Origin: Cytophagales bacterium
GTDB lineage: Bacteria > Bacteroidota > Bacteroidia > Cytophagales > 172606-1
Assembly (NCBI GenBank): GCA_030446715.1
Contig: JAUJMU010000017.1
Location: 1-64,000 of the forward strand
Reading direction: 5' to 3'
DNA length: 64,000 nucleotides
In this document: one piece after another, positions 16,696 to 25,344 of the stretch
How positions within the stretch are numbered: position 1 is the first letter of the stretch
Layout: the number at the start of each line of letters is the position of its first letter
The notes under the pieces: generated by a model
What the model saw: only the letters and a program-made list of their open reading frames with translations
Database searches by the model: none
What the model was told of the DNA's origin: nothing
Program-made: the position numbers and the translations under genes

Positions 16696-17700
16696 ATGCA
16701 ATTTCAACCAGTGTTTTCTATGGATTATATAAGATTTGGTAACACGGGCATGATGGTATCCAGAATCTGCCTGGGCACCATGACGTATGGCAAGCCAACT
16801 GAACGTTGGCCCTGGGCTTTAAACGAAGAACAAAGCCGGCCTTTTATTCAACAAGCCCTGGAGCTGGGAATCAATTTTATTGATACAGCCGATGTGTATT
16901 CGGCTGGAGCCAGTGAAGAAGTGCTGGGACGGGCAATCAGGGACTTTGCCAGACGCGATGCAATGGTCCTGGCTACCAAAGTGTTTAACCCAATGGGACC
17001 TGGTCCTAATGACAAAGGTCTTTCCCGCAAGCACATCATGCGTGCAATTGATGGCAGCCTCAAACGGCTGGGCACTGATTATGTAGACCTTTACCAGACC
17101 CACCGCTGGGATTATCACACGCCCATCGAGGAAACCATGGAAGCACTGCACGATGTGGTAAAAGCCGGTAAGGCCCGCTACATTGGCGCTTCCTCCATGT
17201 ACAGCTGGCAGTTTGCCAAAGCCCTCTATACGGCCGATTTGCACGGCTGGACCCGATTTGTTTCCATGCAGCCGCATTATAACCTCATTTACCGCGAAGA
17301 AGAACGCGAGATGATCCCGTTTTGCCAGGATCAAAAGATTGCCGTGATTCCCTGGTCCCCCCTGGCGCGCGGCTTACTGACGGGCAAAAGAACCAAAGAA
17401 AGAAACGAAACCGAACGGGCGAAAACGGATGCTTTTGGCAAATCCCTATACGGCATGGATGTCGATTTTGAAATTGTGAACCGGGTTTCGGAAATAGCCG
17501 CGCAAAAAGGGATACCCAGTGCGCAGGTTGCTTTGGCCTGGATGTTGAGCAAACCGGCGATAACCGCCCCGATTGTTGGCGCCAGCAAACCCGGCCATTT
17601 GGAAGATGCCGTCGGGGCAGTATCGGTCAAGTTAACCGGGGATGAAATCCGCCAACTGGAGGAACTATACCAGCCTCACCCGGTGCTTGGATTCCACTAA
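16696..17700 (+). CDS. Aldo/keto reductase
   Basis: This is a TIM-barrel NADPH-dependent oxidoreductase of about 334 residues. The N-terminal hallmark is FGNTGMMVSRICLGTMTYG. The catalytic tetrad is visible: D and Y in FIDTADVYS, K in VLATKVFNP, and H in LYQTHRWD. The cofactor region IPWSPLARGLLTG and the C-terminal PIVGASKPGHLEDAV are typical. Substrate cannot be assigned. AAGGA just upstream of ATG 16696 supports that start, and MDYIRFGNTG at 16720 is an alternative. It sits between IS relics and overlaps in direction with the next hydrolase gene, 14 bases downstream, so they are likely one transcript. Confidence 0.9.
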   Translation: MQFQPVFSMDYIRFGNTGMMVSRICLGTMTYGKPTERWPWALNEEQSRPFIQQALELGINFIDTADVYSAGASEEVLGRAIRDFARRDAMVLATKVFNPMGPGPNDKGLSRKHIMRAIDGSLKRLGTDYVDLYQTHRWDYHTPIEETMEALHDVVKAGKARYIGASSMYSWQFAKALYTADLHGWTRFVSMQPHYNLIYREEEREMIPFCQDQKIAVIPWSPLARGLLTGKRTKERNETERAKTDAFGKSLYGMDVDFEIVNRVSEIAAQKGIPSAQVALAWMLSKPAITAPIVGASKPGHLEDAVGAVSVKLTGDEIRQLEELYQPHPVLGFH

Positions 17701-17714
17701 AAGGCGAGAAAAGT

Positions 17715-18266
17715 ATGGAACCCACGCTATTGATCATACCGGGCCTTGGCGGCTCGGGAGAGGAGCATTGGCAGAGTTACTGGCTGGCGGCCTTCCCGCA
17801 GGCGCGTAAACTCGTGCAGGACAATTGGCAAGAACCCCGGCTGGATCAGTGGCTGCAGAGGCTCCAGGAAGCTTTGCTGGCAATTGACTCCCCTACCCTT
17901 TTGGTTGCTCACAGTCTTGGTGTTTCGCTCGTGCTGCATTGGGCGGTATCGGCCCATCCTGACGCCAGGGTGAAGGGAGCATTATTAGTGGCTCCGGCCG
18001 ACGTTGATTCCCCCGGGCACACGCCGGAGGTGACGCGCAACTTTGCGCCCATGCCAGTGGAGAAGCTGCCCTTCCCTTCCATCGTGGTAGCAAGTGAAAA
18101 CGATCCTTACGTTTCTTTACCCAGAGCCAAGTATTTTGCCCAGGCGTGGGGCAGTGAACTGGTTAATGTGGGCCGGAAAGGACACATTAATGCCCAATCA
18201 AATGTAGGTCCCTGGGAAGAAGGAATGATCATTCTGCAAACCCTGCTTCAGAAGAGTACCAAATAA
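17715..18266 (+). CDS. RBBP9/YdeN-type serine hydrolase
   Basis: This 183-residue alpha/beta hydrolase starts with PTLLIIPGLGGSGEEHWQSYW, typical of the RBBP9/YdeN family. The nucleophile elbow is AHSLGVSL, the acid is the Asp of SENDPYV, and the His is in GRKGHINAQSN. Physiological substrate is unknown. It follows the aldo/keto reductase by 14 bases, and a terminator-like hairpin lies 130 bases downstream. Confidence 0.88.
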   Translation: MEPTLLIIPGLGGSGEEHWQSYWLAAFPQARKLVQDNWQEPRLDQWLQRLQEALLAIDSPTLLVAHSLGVSLVLHWAVSAHPDARVKGALLVAPADVDSPGHTPEVTRNFAPMPVEKLPFPSIVVASENDPYVSLPRAKYFAQAWGSELVNVGRKGHINAQSNVGPWEEGMIILQTLLQKSTK

Positions 18267-18274
18267 CTACTGCT

Positions 18275-18345
18275 AACAACTAAGGCTTCAAGCGGTCCGT
18301 AGGGCCAAGCGTTGAAGCCGGTGTTGCACGTAACCGGAGGGAGCG
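18275..18345. other. Hairpin with imperfect resemblance to an integron attC site
   Basis: GGCTTCAA and TTGAAGCC pair around about 20 bases. An outer AACAAC/GTTG pairing is present, so the fold recalls an attC site. The core motif RYYYAAC...GTTRRRY is not met, so the identification is weak. It also lies at the 3' side of the IS91-family element and may be its terminus. Confidence 0.3.
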
Positions 18346-18400
18346 GGGCCAGACTTATAGGGGAAGAATCAAAAAGATTGACTGTAAGCAGCAAAACAGG

Positions 18401-18431
18401 AAAGCACTTTTGGAGACAGGAGTGCTTTTTT
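18401..18431 (+). terminator. Probable intrinsic terminator after the hydrolase gene
   Basis: AAAGCACT and AGTGCTTT arms flank a 14-base loop, then TTTTTA. It would end the aldo/keto reductase and hydrolase transcript. Confidence 0.7.
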
Positions 18432-18568
18432 AGTGGCCGGAGGTAACTCAGCGGTAGTTTTTGCAGGGGGCAAAATGGTAAGGGGGCGGTTTTGAGAGCT
18501 GTTTTTTTCCCGTTAGGCAACAGCGTTTCAGCCTGCCGGTTTTAGGCAGGTAAAAATAGCAGATGTCA

Positions 18569-19600
18569 TTAGCTCAAAGCAACCGGTAAGCTCTTAGGCA
18601 TGGGGCCGGCACGGATAAAGCAGCAGACCGTGACCAGGGTAGGGGTCTTGCAACAGGGGCAGGTGATCAGGTCCGGCCCTAAGCGGGTCCGGGCCTGCTG
18701 GCGTTTCTCTTGCCGGCTTAAGGGCACGAACTCTTTACCCAGCTGCCCCAGCAGTAAGGGCAAGACTCGGGGTTTGGCACGGCTGCTTAAGAAGACGAAG
18801 TGACGGATCCTGACGAAAGCTTTAGGGAGAATGTGCAGGGAGAACCGTCGGATAAACTCCAGGGGAGCCAGTCGCATCTGTTTTTTGACCCCGCTTTGCC
18901 GGTAATCCTTGTAGGCAAAGGTGACCTGGGCCTTGTCAAGGGCAAGGAGCCGGTGATAGGAAAGGGCTGCCTTATGGGTATAGCGTCCCAGGTATTCGAT
19001 CACCTGCTTAGGGCCCGGGAAAGGTTTTTTGGCGTATACCACCCAGGGCTTTTCAAACAGGCTTTGATAAAAAGCTGAATCTAAACCAGTAAAGCTTTTC
19101 GGTAATGCGGCCACAAACTTGGCCCGAAAGACCCGGCTTAGGGCTTTGACGGGAAAGAGGAATTTGCCTTTGCTTCTGGCCAGCTTCCATTTTCCTGACT
19201 TTGTGATGCCGCCTCCTGGTACGATGCAGTGCAGGTGGGGATGCAGCGAGAGGGTTTGTCCCCAGGTATGGAGAATGAAGATCATGCCGGCCTGAGCGCC
19301 CAGGTGCTTTGGATCGCTTCCAAAGGTTTTCATCGTCTGCCAGGCTGCTTCGAATAAGAGATTATACAACCGGGCTGGCTGGTGAAGAGCCAGCGGGTTG
19401 AGCTTATCGGGCAGGGTAAAGACCACGTGAAAATAAGGCACGGGCAACAGCTCATTCTCCCGAGAGAGCATCCACTGCTCCTTGTCCAGGTTCTGACACT
19501 TGGGACAGTGACGGTTGCGGCAGGAGTTATAGGATATCCGCACAAGGCCGCACTGGAGTTCGCCGGTAAAAGTGGAGGAAGGGAAAAGAGTATATTCCAC
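18569..19600 (-). pseudogene. IS91-family Y2 transposase, N-terminally truncated
   Basis: The zinc-binding RISYNSCRNRHCPKCQ block, HUH motif LSLHPHLHCIVPGGG and tyrosine motif QVIEYLGRYTHKAALSYHRL are all intact, and the C-terminal CPCCKTP zinc-like pair remains. The protein should begin 50-90 residues further N-terminally with a CRT...CxxC segment. Here MEYTLFPSSTFTGELQCGLV derives partly from the adjoining IS3 end. Rolling-circle transposition needs the 5' region, so it is probably inactive. Confidence 0.85.
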
Positions 19601-19619
19601 GCTCTAACCCACTTTATCA

Positions 19620-19781
19620 ATGGCAAGCAGGAAGCCCTACACGAAAGAGTTCAAGGAGGAGGCTGTGAGGCTGGCCCGGCAAAAGGGGAACGTAACGCAA
19701 ACAGCCCGCAATCCCGGATTACAACCAAGCGTGCCCGGGGGCCGGAAGAAGCAACAGGAGGATGAGGGTGAGCGGCCCTGA
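19620..19781 (+). pseudogene. IS3-family orfA remnant
   Basis: The 53-residue frame MASRKPYTKEFKEEAVRLARQKGNVTQTA is the orfA HTH start, too short for the ORF track. It stops early after ARNPGLQPSVPGGRKKQQEDEGERP. The orfA continuation (ELRQLQRENQRLKETAEILKK) appears in the next frame. Confidence 0.75.
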
Positions 19782-19913
19782 CGATGCCCGTTACCGGGTC
19801 GTCAGCCTTTCCGGGTAAGGGGCACACGGCAGATGAAGAATTACGCCAGTTGCAGCGGGAGAATCAGCGGCTGAAAGAAACGGCAGAGATATTAAAAAAG
19901 CGGTGGGTATCCC

Positions 19914-19946
19914 GGACCTGCCGGTCAGATCGTGCACCTGAGGTCC
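19914..19946. repeat. GGACC...GGTCC palindrome-like insert, copy D
   Basis: This 33-base stretch (GGACCTGCCGGTCAGATCGT...) sits at the orfA/orfB junction of the second IS3 relic. Confidence 0.65.
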
Positions 19947-20438
19947 GCAAACCGCTCCTGGAGAGATACCCCTTCATTGAGGAGCATCGGAATGAGTATT
20001 CGCCGGAGCGGTTGTGCGGGGCATTGGATGTATCAGTGAGTAGCTTTTATAGCTGGAAAAAGCGGCCGGAGAGTAACCGGAAGCAGGAAAACCAGCGGAT
20101 AGTGGAAGAAATCAAAGTGATCCACCAGCAGAGTCGTGAAACGTATGGGAGCCCTCGTATCCGTGTGGATTTGCAGGAAAAGGGAAGAATCTGCCCGGAG
20201 AACCGGGTGGCCAGGTTAATGAAGAACCACCGGATTGCCGCTGGCCGAAGATAATCAACGTTTAGATACAGAAAAAGAAAGTTTGTCGTCACTACCGATT
20301 CCAGGCACGACCTGCCAGTGGCTGAAAACAAGCTCAATCAGGAATTCAGCGCCACTAAACCTGATGAGAAGTGGCTTACCGGTATTACTTACCTGTGGAC
20401 AAGGGAAGGCTGGCTGTAGCTTGCAGTAGTATTGGACT

Positions 20439-20468
20439 GGACCAGCAGACGATGTCAGCAGCTGGTCC
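20439..20468. repeat. GGACC...GGTCC palindrome insert, copy E
   Basis: This 30-base stretch (GGACCAGCAGACGATGTCAG...) separates the VVLD and FSRK blocks that should be adjacent in an IS3 integrase domain. Confidence 0.7.
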
Positions 20469-20495
20469 GTTTTCCCGGAAAGCAGTGGGCTGGGC

Positions 20496-20525
20496 GAACC
20501 TCAGATGAGATCTGATCTCAGGTCC
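20496..20525. repeat. GAACC...GGTCC palindrome insert, copy F
   Basis: This 30-base stretch (GAACCTCAGATGAGATCTGA...) occupies the gap between VGWA and NACMESF. It matches copy B in reverse complement. Confidence 0.7.
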
Positions 20526-20949
20526 GTTATGATAATGCCTGCATGGAGAGCTTTTTGGCTGCCCTCAAACAGGAACTGGTCTGCCACCGCCAGTTGCAGA
20601 CCCGAAAGCCAGACAAGACATCTTTGAATACATTCAGGTGTGGTACAACAGAAAACCAGGGCACCCGGCGCCGGGCTGCTTAAGCCCGGAACAGTTTGAA
20701 AACAAAGGGCAATGCCGGATGGCTGCCTTATCTTTTCTCACCCTACACCAAAAAGGGGGAAACTCAGAAGCGTTTTACCTTAAAAAAGTACTGCTCCAGC
20801 AGGAGTGCATCCAGCAGCACCAGGGCAGCCGTTGACAGCAGGGAGCCAACTAATCCATTTTTTGTTTTTCTGTCCATTCCGGTATGAATGCGTGTTGCCT
20901 CAGGGTAAATGACTACTCCCGTCAGTGGTGAATACAAAAAGGCTCATGC

Positions 20950-22032
20950 CTACTTTTCCTGCACGGAATCCCCAAGCACGTCTTCCACGTAGAGCATCTG
21001 AATGAGTACCATCAGAATTGCTATCAGCGGGGTAGCCAGGATGAGTCCCAATCCTCCCACCAGTATCCCCAGCAGCACCTGCGAGATGATGATCATGGCC
21101 GGTGGCAGATACACCATCTTTTTCTGTACGAGCGGGGTGATCAGGTTGCTTTCCACCGCCTGCACGCCCATGTACAGCAGGGTTATGTACAAAGCCGTAT
21201 TCGGCCCTTGCGTAAAGGCGATCAGTACGGCGGGCAAGAGGGCGATGATGGGGCCAAAGTTGGGAATAAACGAAAGCAAGCCGGCAATAATCCCAAGGGC
21301 CAAAGCCACCGGAACATCGAGCAGCCAAAGCCCAGGGTCGTCAGTACGGCCACTACCAGCATGGAGAGCAGCTTGCCGGCAATCCACCGCTGGAGGGTAA
21401 CGCCTAGCTTATGCAAGACTTGTCTGGCCCGGTCCCGATGCCTGACCGGCCCCAGTGCACGATCCCCTGCCGGTAGGGCTTGGGTTGTGCCATAATGAAA
21501 AGCCCGATGAACAGGATCACGTACAGATCGGCCAGTACGCCGAAGGTAGAAGAGACAAATCCGAAAGACTTTTCAAACCAACCATCTCCTCTTTGCAATA
21601 CTTTTTCGGGACTTTTTGGGATCTGGTCGAGCAGCTGCTTTCCCACTGCTTTTGTTCCAGCTGACTGCGGGTATTGGCTACAGCCTGGGGCAATTTTTCA
21701 CTTAACTGGTTTACCTGCTCACCTACCTGGGGAGCTATCAGCCAGCCGGCCAGAACTATGAGTCCCACCACGCCAACTACTGCTATCAGTAGTGACCAGC
21801 CTTCTGATAACTTAGTGTGGTTTGAGATCCAGCCGGCAATGCCCCGGAAGAAAACGGCAAACAGCACGCCTGCCAGCACCAGCAGCAACACCTTGAAAGC
21901 AAAGCCAAACAGCAAAAGCAGCAGGATGACAGGGATTACAATACCGACCGTAATCAATACCCGCTTGCTGAAGCTTTCCCTATCCTTCTCGATAAGCGCC
22001 GGTTGTTCTGCTTCATAGTCAAGTTTTCCCAT
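20950..22032 (-). pseudogene. AI-2E/PerM-family membrane protein, frameshifted
   Basis: Read together, four frames rebuild an AI-2E family transporter. The N-terminus is MGKLDYEAEQPALIEKDRESFSKRVLITVGIVIPVILLLLLFGFAFKVLL (21517-22032). The middle is SPEKVLQRGDGWFEKSFGFVSSTFGVLADLYVILFIGLFIM (21404-21646), then KLGVTLQRWIAGKLLSMLVVAVLTTLGF. The end is ALALGIIAGLLSFIPNFGPIIALLPAVLIAFTQGP...LITPLVQKKMVYLPPAMIIISQ (20950-21387). Frame changes lie near 21640, 21420 and 21330, so a functional product is unlikely unless the sequence has indel errors. The family exports or transports small molecules; its role here is unknown. Confidence 0.85.
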
Positions 22033-22399
22033 AATCCTGCCCCTTTATCCACCTGGTTCTTCTTGGGTCTACCCCGGTAAAAACAGAAAGGTTACAATAA
22101 ACCGGGATTAAAACTTGCAGCGGTTGTGGCGATAAACCCTGGTCTTACCACTCCTTCACGCCAAACAAAGCGGTTGAAGTACGGGTAAACAAAGCCTGGA
22201 GCAAGAGGACGCTTTCTCTTTAATCGGACTTTGTAACCTTCATTTCCAGTGCTTTACCTGTGAATTTTAAAGCTTTACTGTGAATTTTAAACCTGCACGG
22301 ATAATAACCGTAAACATTTGAATACGACCTGACTAACGCACAGGAACTACAGGTCAGCCGTTTAGTGATTGAATTAAAATAATCAAACCTTTTAAAGCT
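22033..22399. other. Intergenic region with a tandem 20-bp repeat
   Basis: There is no gene. gctttacctgtgaattttaa and gctttactgtgaattttaa are consecutive at 22251-22291. The stretch is the 5' regulatory region of the small lipoprotein gene and lies upstream of the AI-2E relic. Confidence 0.6.
22251..22291. repeat. Tandem repeat of a 20-21 bp unit
   Basis: Two near-identical units differ by one C (tttacctg versus tttactg). They lie 109 bases before the small lipoprotein start. Confidence 0.75.
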
Positions 22400-22567
22400 A
22401 TGAAGTACATTTCGTTCAGCACTTTGGTTACTTTCCTTTTCTTAAGCCTGGGGCTGGCAAGCTGTCAGGTAGTGGGTGACATTTTGGAAGCCGGCATCTG
22501 GACCGCGGTTATTGGCGTTGTTTTGATTGTGCTTCTGGTGATCTGGCTCTTTAAAAAAATATTCTAG
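22400..22567 (+). CDS. Small lipoprotein with one membrane helix
   Basis: This 55-residue protein is below the ORF-track cutoff. It starts MKYISFSTLVTFLFLSLGLASC with a lipobox LASC, then QVVGDILEAGIWTAVIGVVLIVLLVIWLFKKIF, a single hydrophobic helix with a basic tail. Short proteins of exactly this shape occur widely in Bacteroidetes, often mislabelled phosphatidate cytidylyltransferase. Function is unknown. It sits within the stress and membrane cluster and probably has its own promoter. Confidence 0.75.
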   Translation: MKYISFSTLVTFLFLSLGLASCQVVGDILEAGIWTAVIGVVLIVLLVIWLFKKIF

Positions 22568-22638
22568 TTAAAAGTTTTAATTGGGGTAGTACGTCTTTCG
22601 GGTTATCAAGCCAAGGAATCCGACACGAACAGGCGAGA

Positions 22639-23682
22639 TCACTGACCTTTCCGGATGGTTTGCCTGATCTCTTCTCTTTCTTCTTCACTGGCATTGGGAA
22701 TGTGCTGCACGTTACTGGTGTGAGGCTCGAAGCTGACTTCAACCAGCATGGGAAAATGGTCAGAACCAATGTCTTTCAGCTTCTCGAGCGTGATGAGTCC
22801 GAATTCCCGGGAAAAGAAAACATGGTCCAGCGGGTAACGCAACAGCGGCAGGTGCACATTATACGTGTTGTAAAGCCCCCGGCCTTCTCTTGGGTCCGCT
22901 AAACTGCTGTATTGCTTAAACCGGCGGGAGGTGCCCGACCAGGCCACATCATTGAGGTCTCCTGCCACAATCGCCGGGCGGCCCCGCTGTCTTATCTTTC
23001 TGCCCACCAGTAGTATTTCCGTGTCCCTTTCGTAGGATGGAACACCTGGCTTTGGCGGTCGGGGATGAACGCAGTACAAATCCACCGTATCTTTGGAGGG
23101 AAGCACAATGCGGGTGAAAAAAGAGGGCACCTCCGGCTCCACCAGAAAGTTGATCTGCTGCCCTATCAGGGGAAGCCTGGAATACAAAATCATGCCGTAG
23201 GTGTTGTCCTGGGGCTGCTTGATGTGGTAAGGAAACGTTTCTTCCAGCCCGGCCAGCTGCCTTTCCCACCACTGGTCCGGCTCGGTGACCAGCACTACAT
23301 CCGGGTCCTGTTGCCGTATCAACTGCCTGAACCGGTCTGCCTGCCGGTTTTTCATCCAGATATTACTGATCAGTAGCCTGAAGCTGTTGTCCCTGGTGGC
23401 ATGATTACTTTCCTTTGCCTGAGTGGAGTAGAGGGGCGTATAGACGATAATCCGCCGTAGCTGGTATAAAAAAGCTACCTGGAGCAACACCAGCCAGACT
23501 GCTTTCAACTGCCAGCGGCCCCTGAGAAAAAAGAAGCCTAACACAAAACTCAACAGGCACAGGACGGCAATCTGTAAACGGGGGAAGTCAAATATTCTGA
23601 TCCACCAGTAAGGTGCCTCAATGAAAGGAAGCAAAGTTGCAACCAGAGATAGGGCCCCCAGGGCGATAGTCAGTATACGCAT
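22639..23682 (-). CDS. Membrane-anchored endonuclease/exonuclease/phosphatase-family protein
   Basis: This 347-residue protein starts at MRILTIALGALSLVATLLPF and has three N-terminal membrane helices (about 1-85). The EEP domain follows with NIWMKNRQ, DPDVVLVTEPDQWW, YSRLPLIG, VHPRPPKPG, VAGDLNDVAWSGTSRRF, DHVFFS and GSDHFPMLVEV. These supply the metal-binding Asn, Glu, Asp and His of the Exo III fold. The substrate is unknown. The longer ORF start at 23919 adds a non-conserved 79-residue extension. It is convergent with the small lipoprotein gene, 71 bases away. Confidence 0.85.
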   Translation of the reverse strand: MRILTIALGALSLVATLLPFIEAPYWWIRIFDFPRLQIAVLCLLSFVLGFFFLRGRWQLKAVWLVLLQVAFLYQLRRIIVYTPLYSTQAKESNHATRDNSFRLLISNIWMKNRQADRFRQLIRQQDPDVVLVTEPDQWWERQLAGLEETFPYHIKQPQDNTYGMILYSRLPLIGQQINFLVEPEVPSFFTRIVLPSKDTVDLYCVHPRPPKPGVPSYERDTEILLVGRKIRQRGRPAIVAGDLNDVAWSGTSRRFKQYSSLADPREGRGLYNTYNVHLPLLRYPLDHVFFSREFGLITLEKLKDIGSDHFPMLVEVSFEPHTSNVQHIPNASEEEREEIRQTIRKGQ

Positions 23683-24138
23683 GATCAGTTGGCTGTTTAG
23701 CTGCAAGTACAGCAGATTGTCTAAGCCTATAAAAACGGACTGTTCACCCGGAGAGTTAACTGCCGGCAGGTAAATACTGCCCAAATTAAAAGTAGCAGCG
23801 GGTAGTGATGTTTTAACGCCTGCTTCCATTCCCTTCTCTGACTGTTCACGCCTCCGGGGGCTGCCCCCGGTTAGAGAGTCATTTGAATTTTTCTCAACCT
23901 GAATGACTACAGTTCGCAAGTTATAATGCAGGAATTACACTTTTTCAAGAAGCCTTTATGCTTTTTTAGAAGGAATAGGTTTGGAGTGAGGTCACTCTGA
24001 TTCATGCCCTTCAAAATCAGTGGTTTCAGAGAATGCCGGTTTTAAGGATTTTACTACCAAATCCTACCCAGGTACGCTGCCACTCAGGCCGGATTCCTGT
24101 CTGATCCCAGCACAATAGCAACACCTTCACCATCAGCA

Positions 24139-25212
24139 ATGAAACGTATGGATAGCCCCGAACAGACCGAAGCCAATGAGTTGAAGCAGGAGCCAGGGGT
24201 AAAAAGGGCGCTGGAAGCCTGCGCCCTGGAGCAACAACCGCAGGAGCAACCGGTGCTGAAGCCGAAAGCCCGCAGAGCCGTCGGGGTCTACCTGGTAATC
24301 CTGATCGCTGCCGGCGTGCTCTACTACCTGGTCACCCTTAAAGTGCTGGTTTTGCCCAACCGCTACCTGATCCTTTCGCAGAAGCTGTCGGTAAGTCTTT
24401 TGCTTTCGATGGTTGTCCTGCTGCTGGCGCGGCTGACCAGGTCCCTGCTGTACGGGCAGATCGGCAGCCCGGCGGCCAGATACAACCTCAAGCGGGTAAT
24501 TGATCTGGTATCGGCGCTGCTGATCCTGTTCATTGCTGTTTCCGTGCTGTTTGTCAACTGGTACGCCGCCATTGTGTCGCTGGGACTTATTTCGCTGGTA
24601 TTGGGCCTTGCCCTGCAAAACCCGATTTCCAGCTTTTTTGCCTGGATCTACATCATGATCCGCCGGCCCTACAAAGTAGGTGACCGCATTCGGATCGGCC
24701 AGGTAACTGGAGACGTAATCGAGCTGAATTACTTTGATACGACCCTGTGGGAGTTTGGCGGAGATTACCTTTCGGGGGATCATCCCAGCGGGAGAATCAT
24801 CCGGTTTACCAATTCCAAAGTGTTTAATGAGTACGTGTATAACTATTCCTGGCCGCTGTTTCCCTATCTGTGGAATGAAATCAAGTTTTACGTAGCCTAC
24901 GAAAGTGATTTGGCTTACGTGGAAGAAACGATCAAAAAGGTGGTGGAGGCTGAACTGGGTGAAGCCATGATGCGAAGGGTACGGGTATTCCGCAACGTGC
25001 TTTCCGATACCCCCGTGGATGAACTGGAGGTAAGGGAAAGACCTTCGGTTATTTTCCGGGGCAATCCCAACACGTGGGTGGAAGTAGTGGTGCGTTACGT
25101 AGTGGAATCCAAAGAATCGGGCCGCGTAAAGAACCGGCTTTTCAAGCGGATTATCGGAGAACTACGCCAGCAGCCCGGGAAAGTGTTATTCCCCAAGAGC
25201 GACATGCGTTAA
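24139..25212 (+). CDS. MscS-family mechanosensitive channel
   Basis: This 357-residue protein has a charged N-terminus and then four membrane helices (about 52-70, 78-100, 115-135 and 140-165). The pore-lining helix and beta domain read VSLGLISLVLGLALQNPISSFFAWIYIMIRRPYKVGDRIRIGQVTGDVIE, matching the MscS signature. The C-terminal vestibule follows, with NSKVFNEYVYNYSW. It should release solutes under hypo-osmotic stress or gate ions. It is divergent from the EEP gene. Confidence 0.9.
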   Translation: MKRMDSPEQTEANELKQEPGVKRALEACALEQQPQEQPVLKPKARRAVGVYLVILIAAGVLYYLVTLKVLVLPNRYLILSQKLSVSLLLSMVVLLLARLTRSLLYGQIGSPAARYNLKRVIDLVSALLILFIAVSVLFVNWYAAIVSLGLISLVLGLALQNPISSFFAWIYIMIRRPYKVGDRIRIGQVTGDVIELNYFDTTLWEFGGDYLSGDHPSGRIIRFTNSKVFNEYVYNYSWPLFPYLWNEIKFYVAYESDLAYVEETIKKVVEAELGEAMMRRVRVFRNVLSDTPVDELEVRERPSVIFRGNPNTWVEVVVRYVVESKESGRVKNRLFKRIIGELRQQPGKVLFPKSDMR

Positions 25213-25344
25213 AACCACAACTCTCTGCTCCCGCTGAGCAGATACGCCCAAACATTTGCTCTTCCAAACCATTGCTCTTCAAGGACGGCAGCTAATCAGG
25301 CGCAATATGCTTTAAGGCAATAACCCCCGCCTGCTTTTATTCCC

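Larger units (their letters stand above)
18267..19565 (-). mobile_element. IS91-family element, 5' truncated
   Basis: The minus-strand transposase lacks its N-terminal part. The missing 5' side coincides with the start of the second IS3 relic at about 19566, which suggests that IS3 inserted into or replaced it. The 3' non-coding part at 18267-18568 carries the attC-like hairpin and possibly a terminator. Confidence 0.65.
19784..20715 (+). pseudogene. IS3-family orfA-end/orfB remnant
   Basis: After the orfA leucine-zipper portion, orfB begins RYPFIEEHRNEYSPERLCGALDVSVSSFYSWKKRP and reaches SPRIRVDLQEKGRICPENRVARLMKNHRIAA before a stop at 20254. Beyond that only patches of the rve domain remain: VVLD...FSRK.VGWA, then NACMESFLAALKQELVCHRQ and FEYIQVWYNRKPGHP. 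About 60 residues between VGWA and NACMES are missing, and a palindrome occupies the gap. Confidence 0.75.
19566..20835 (+). mobile_element. Decayed IS3-family insertion sequence, copy 2
   Basis: An orfA start at 19620 and an orfB frame at 19784 run on the plus strand, and the rve core is broken. Palindromes at 19914, 20439 and 20496 interrupt it. The ends are not defined confidently. Confidence 0.7.
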
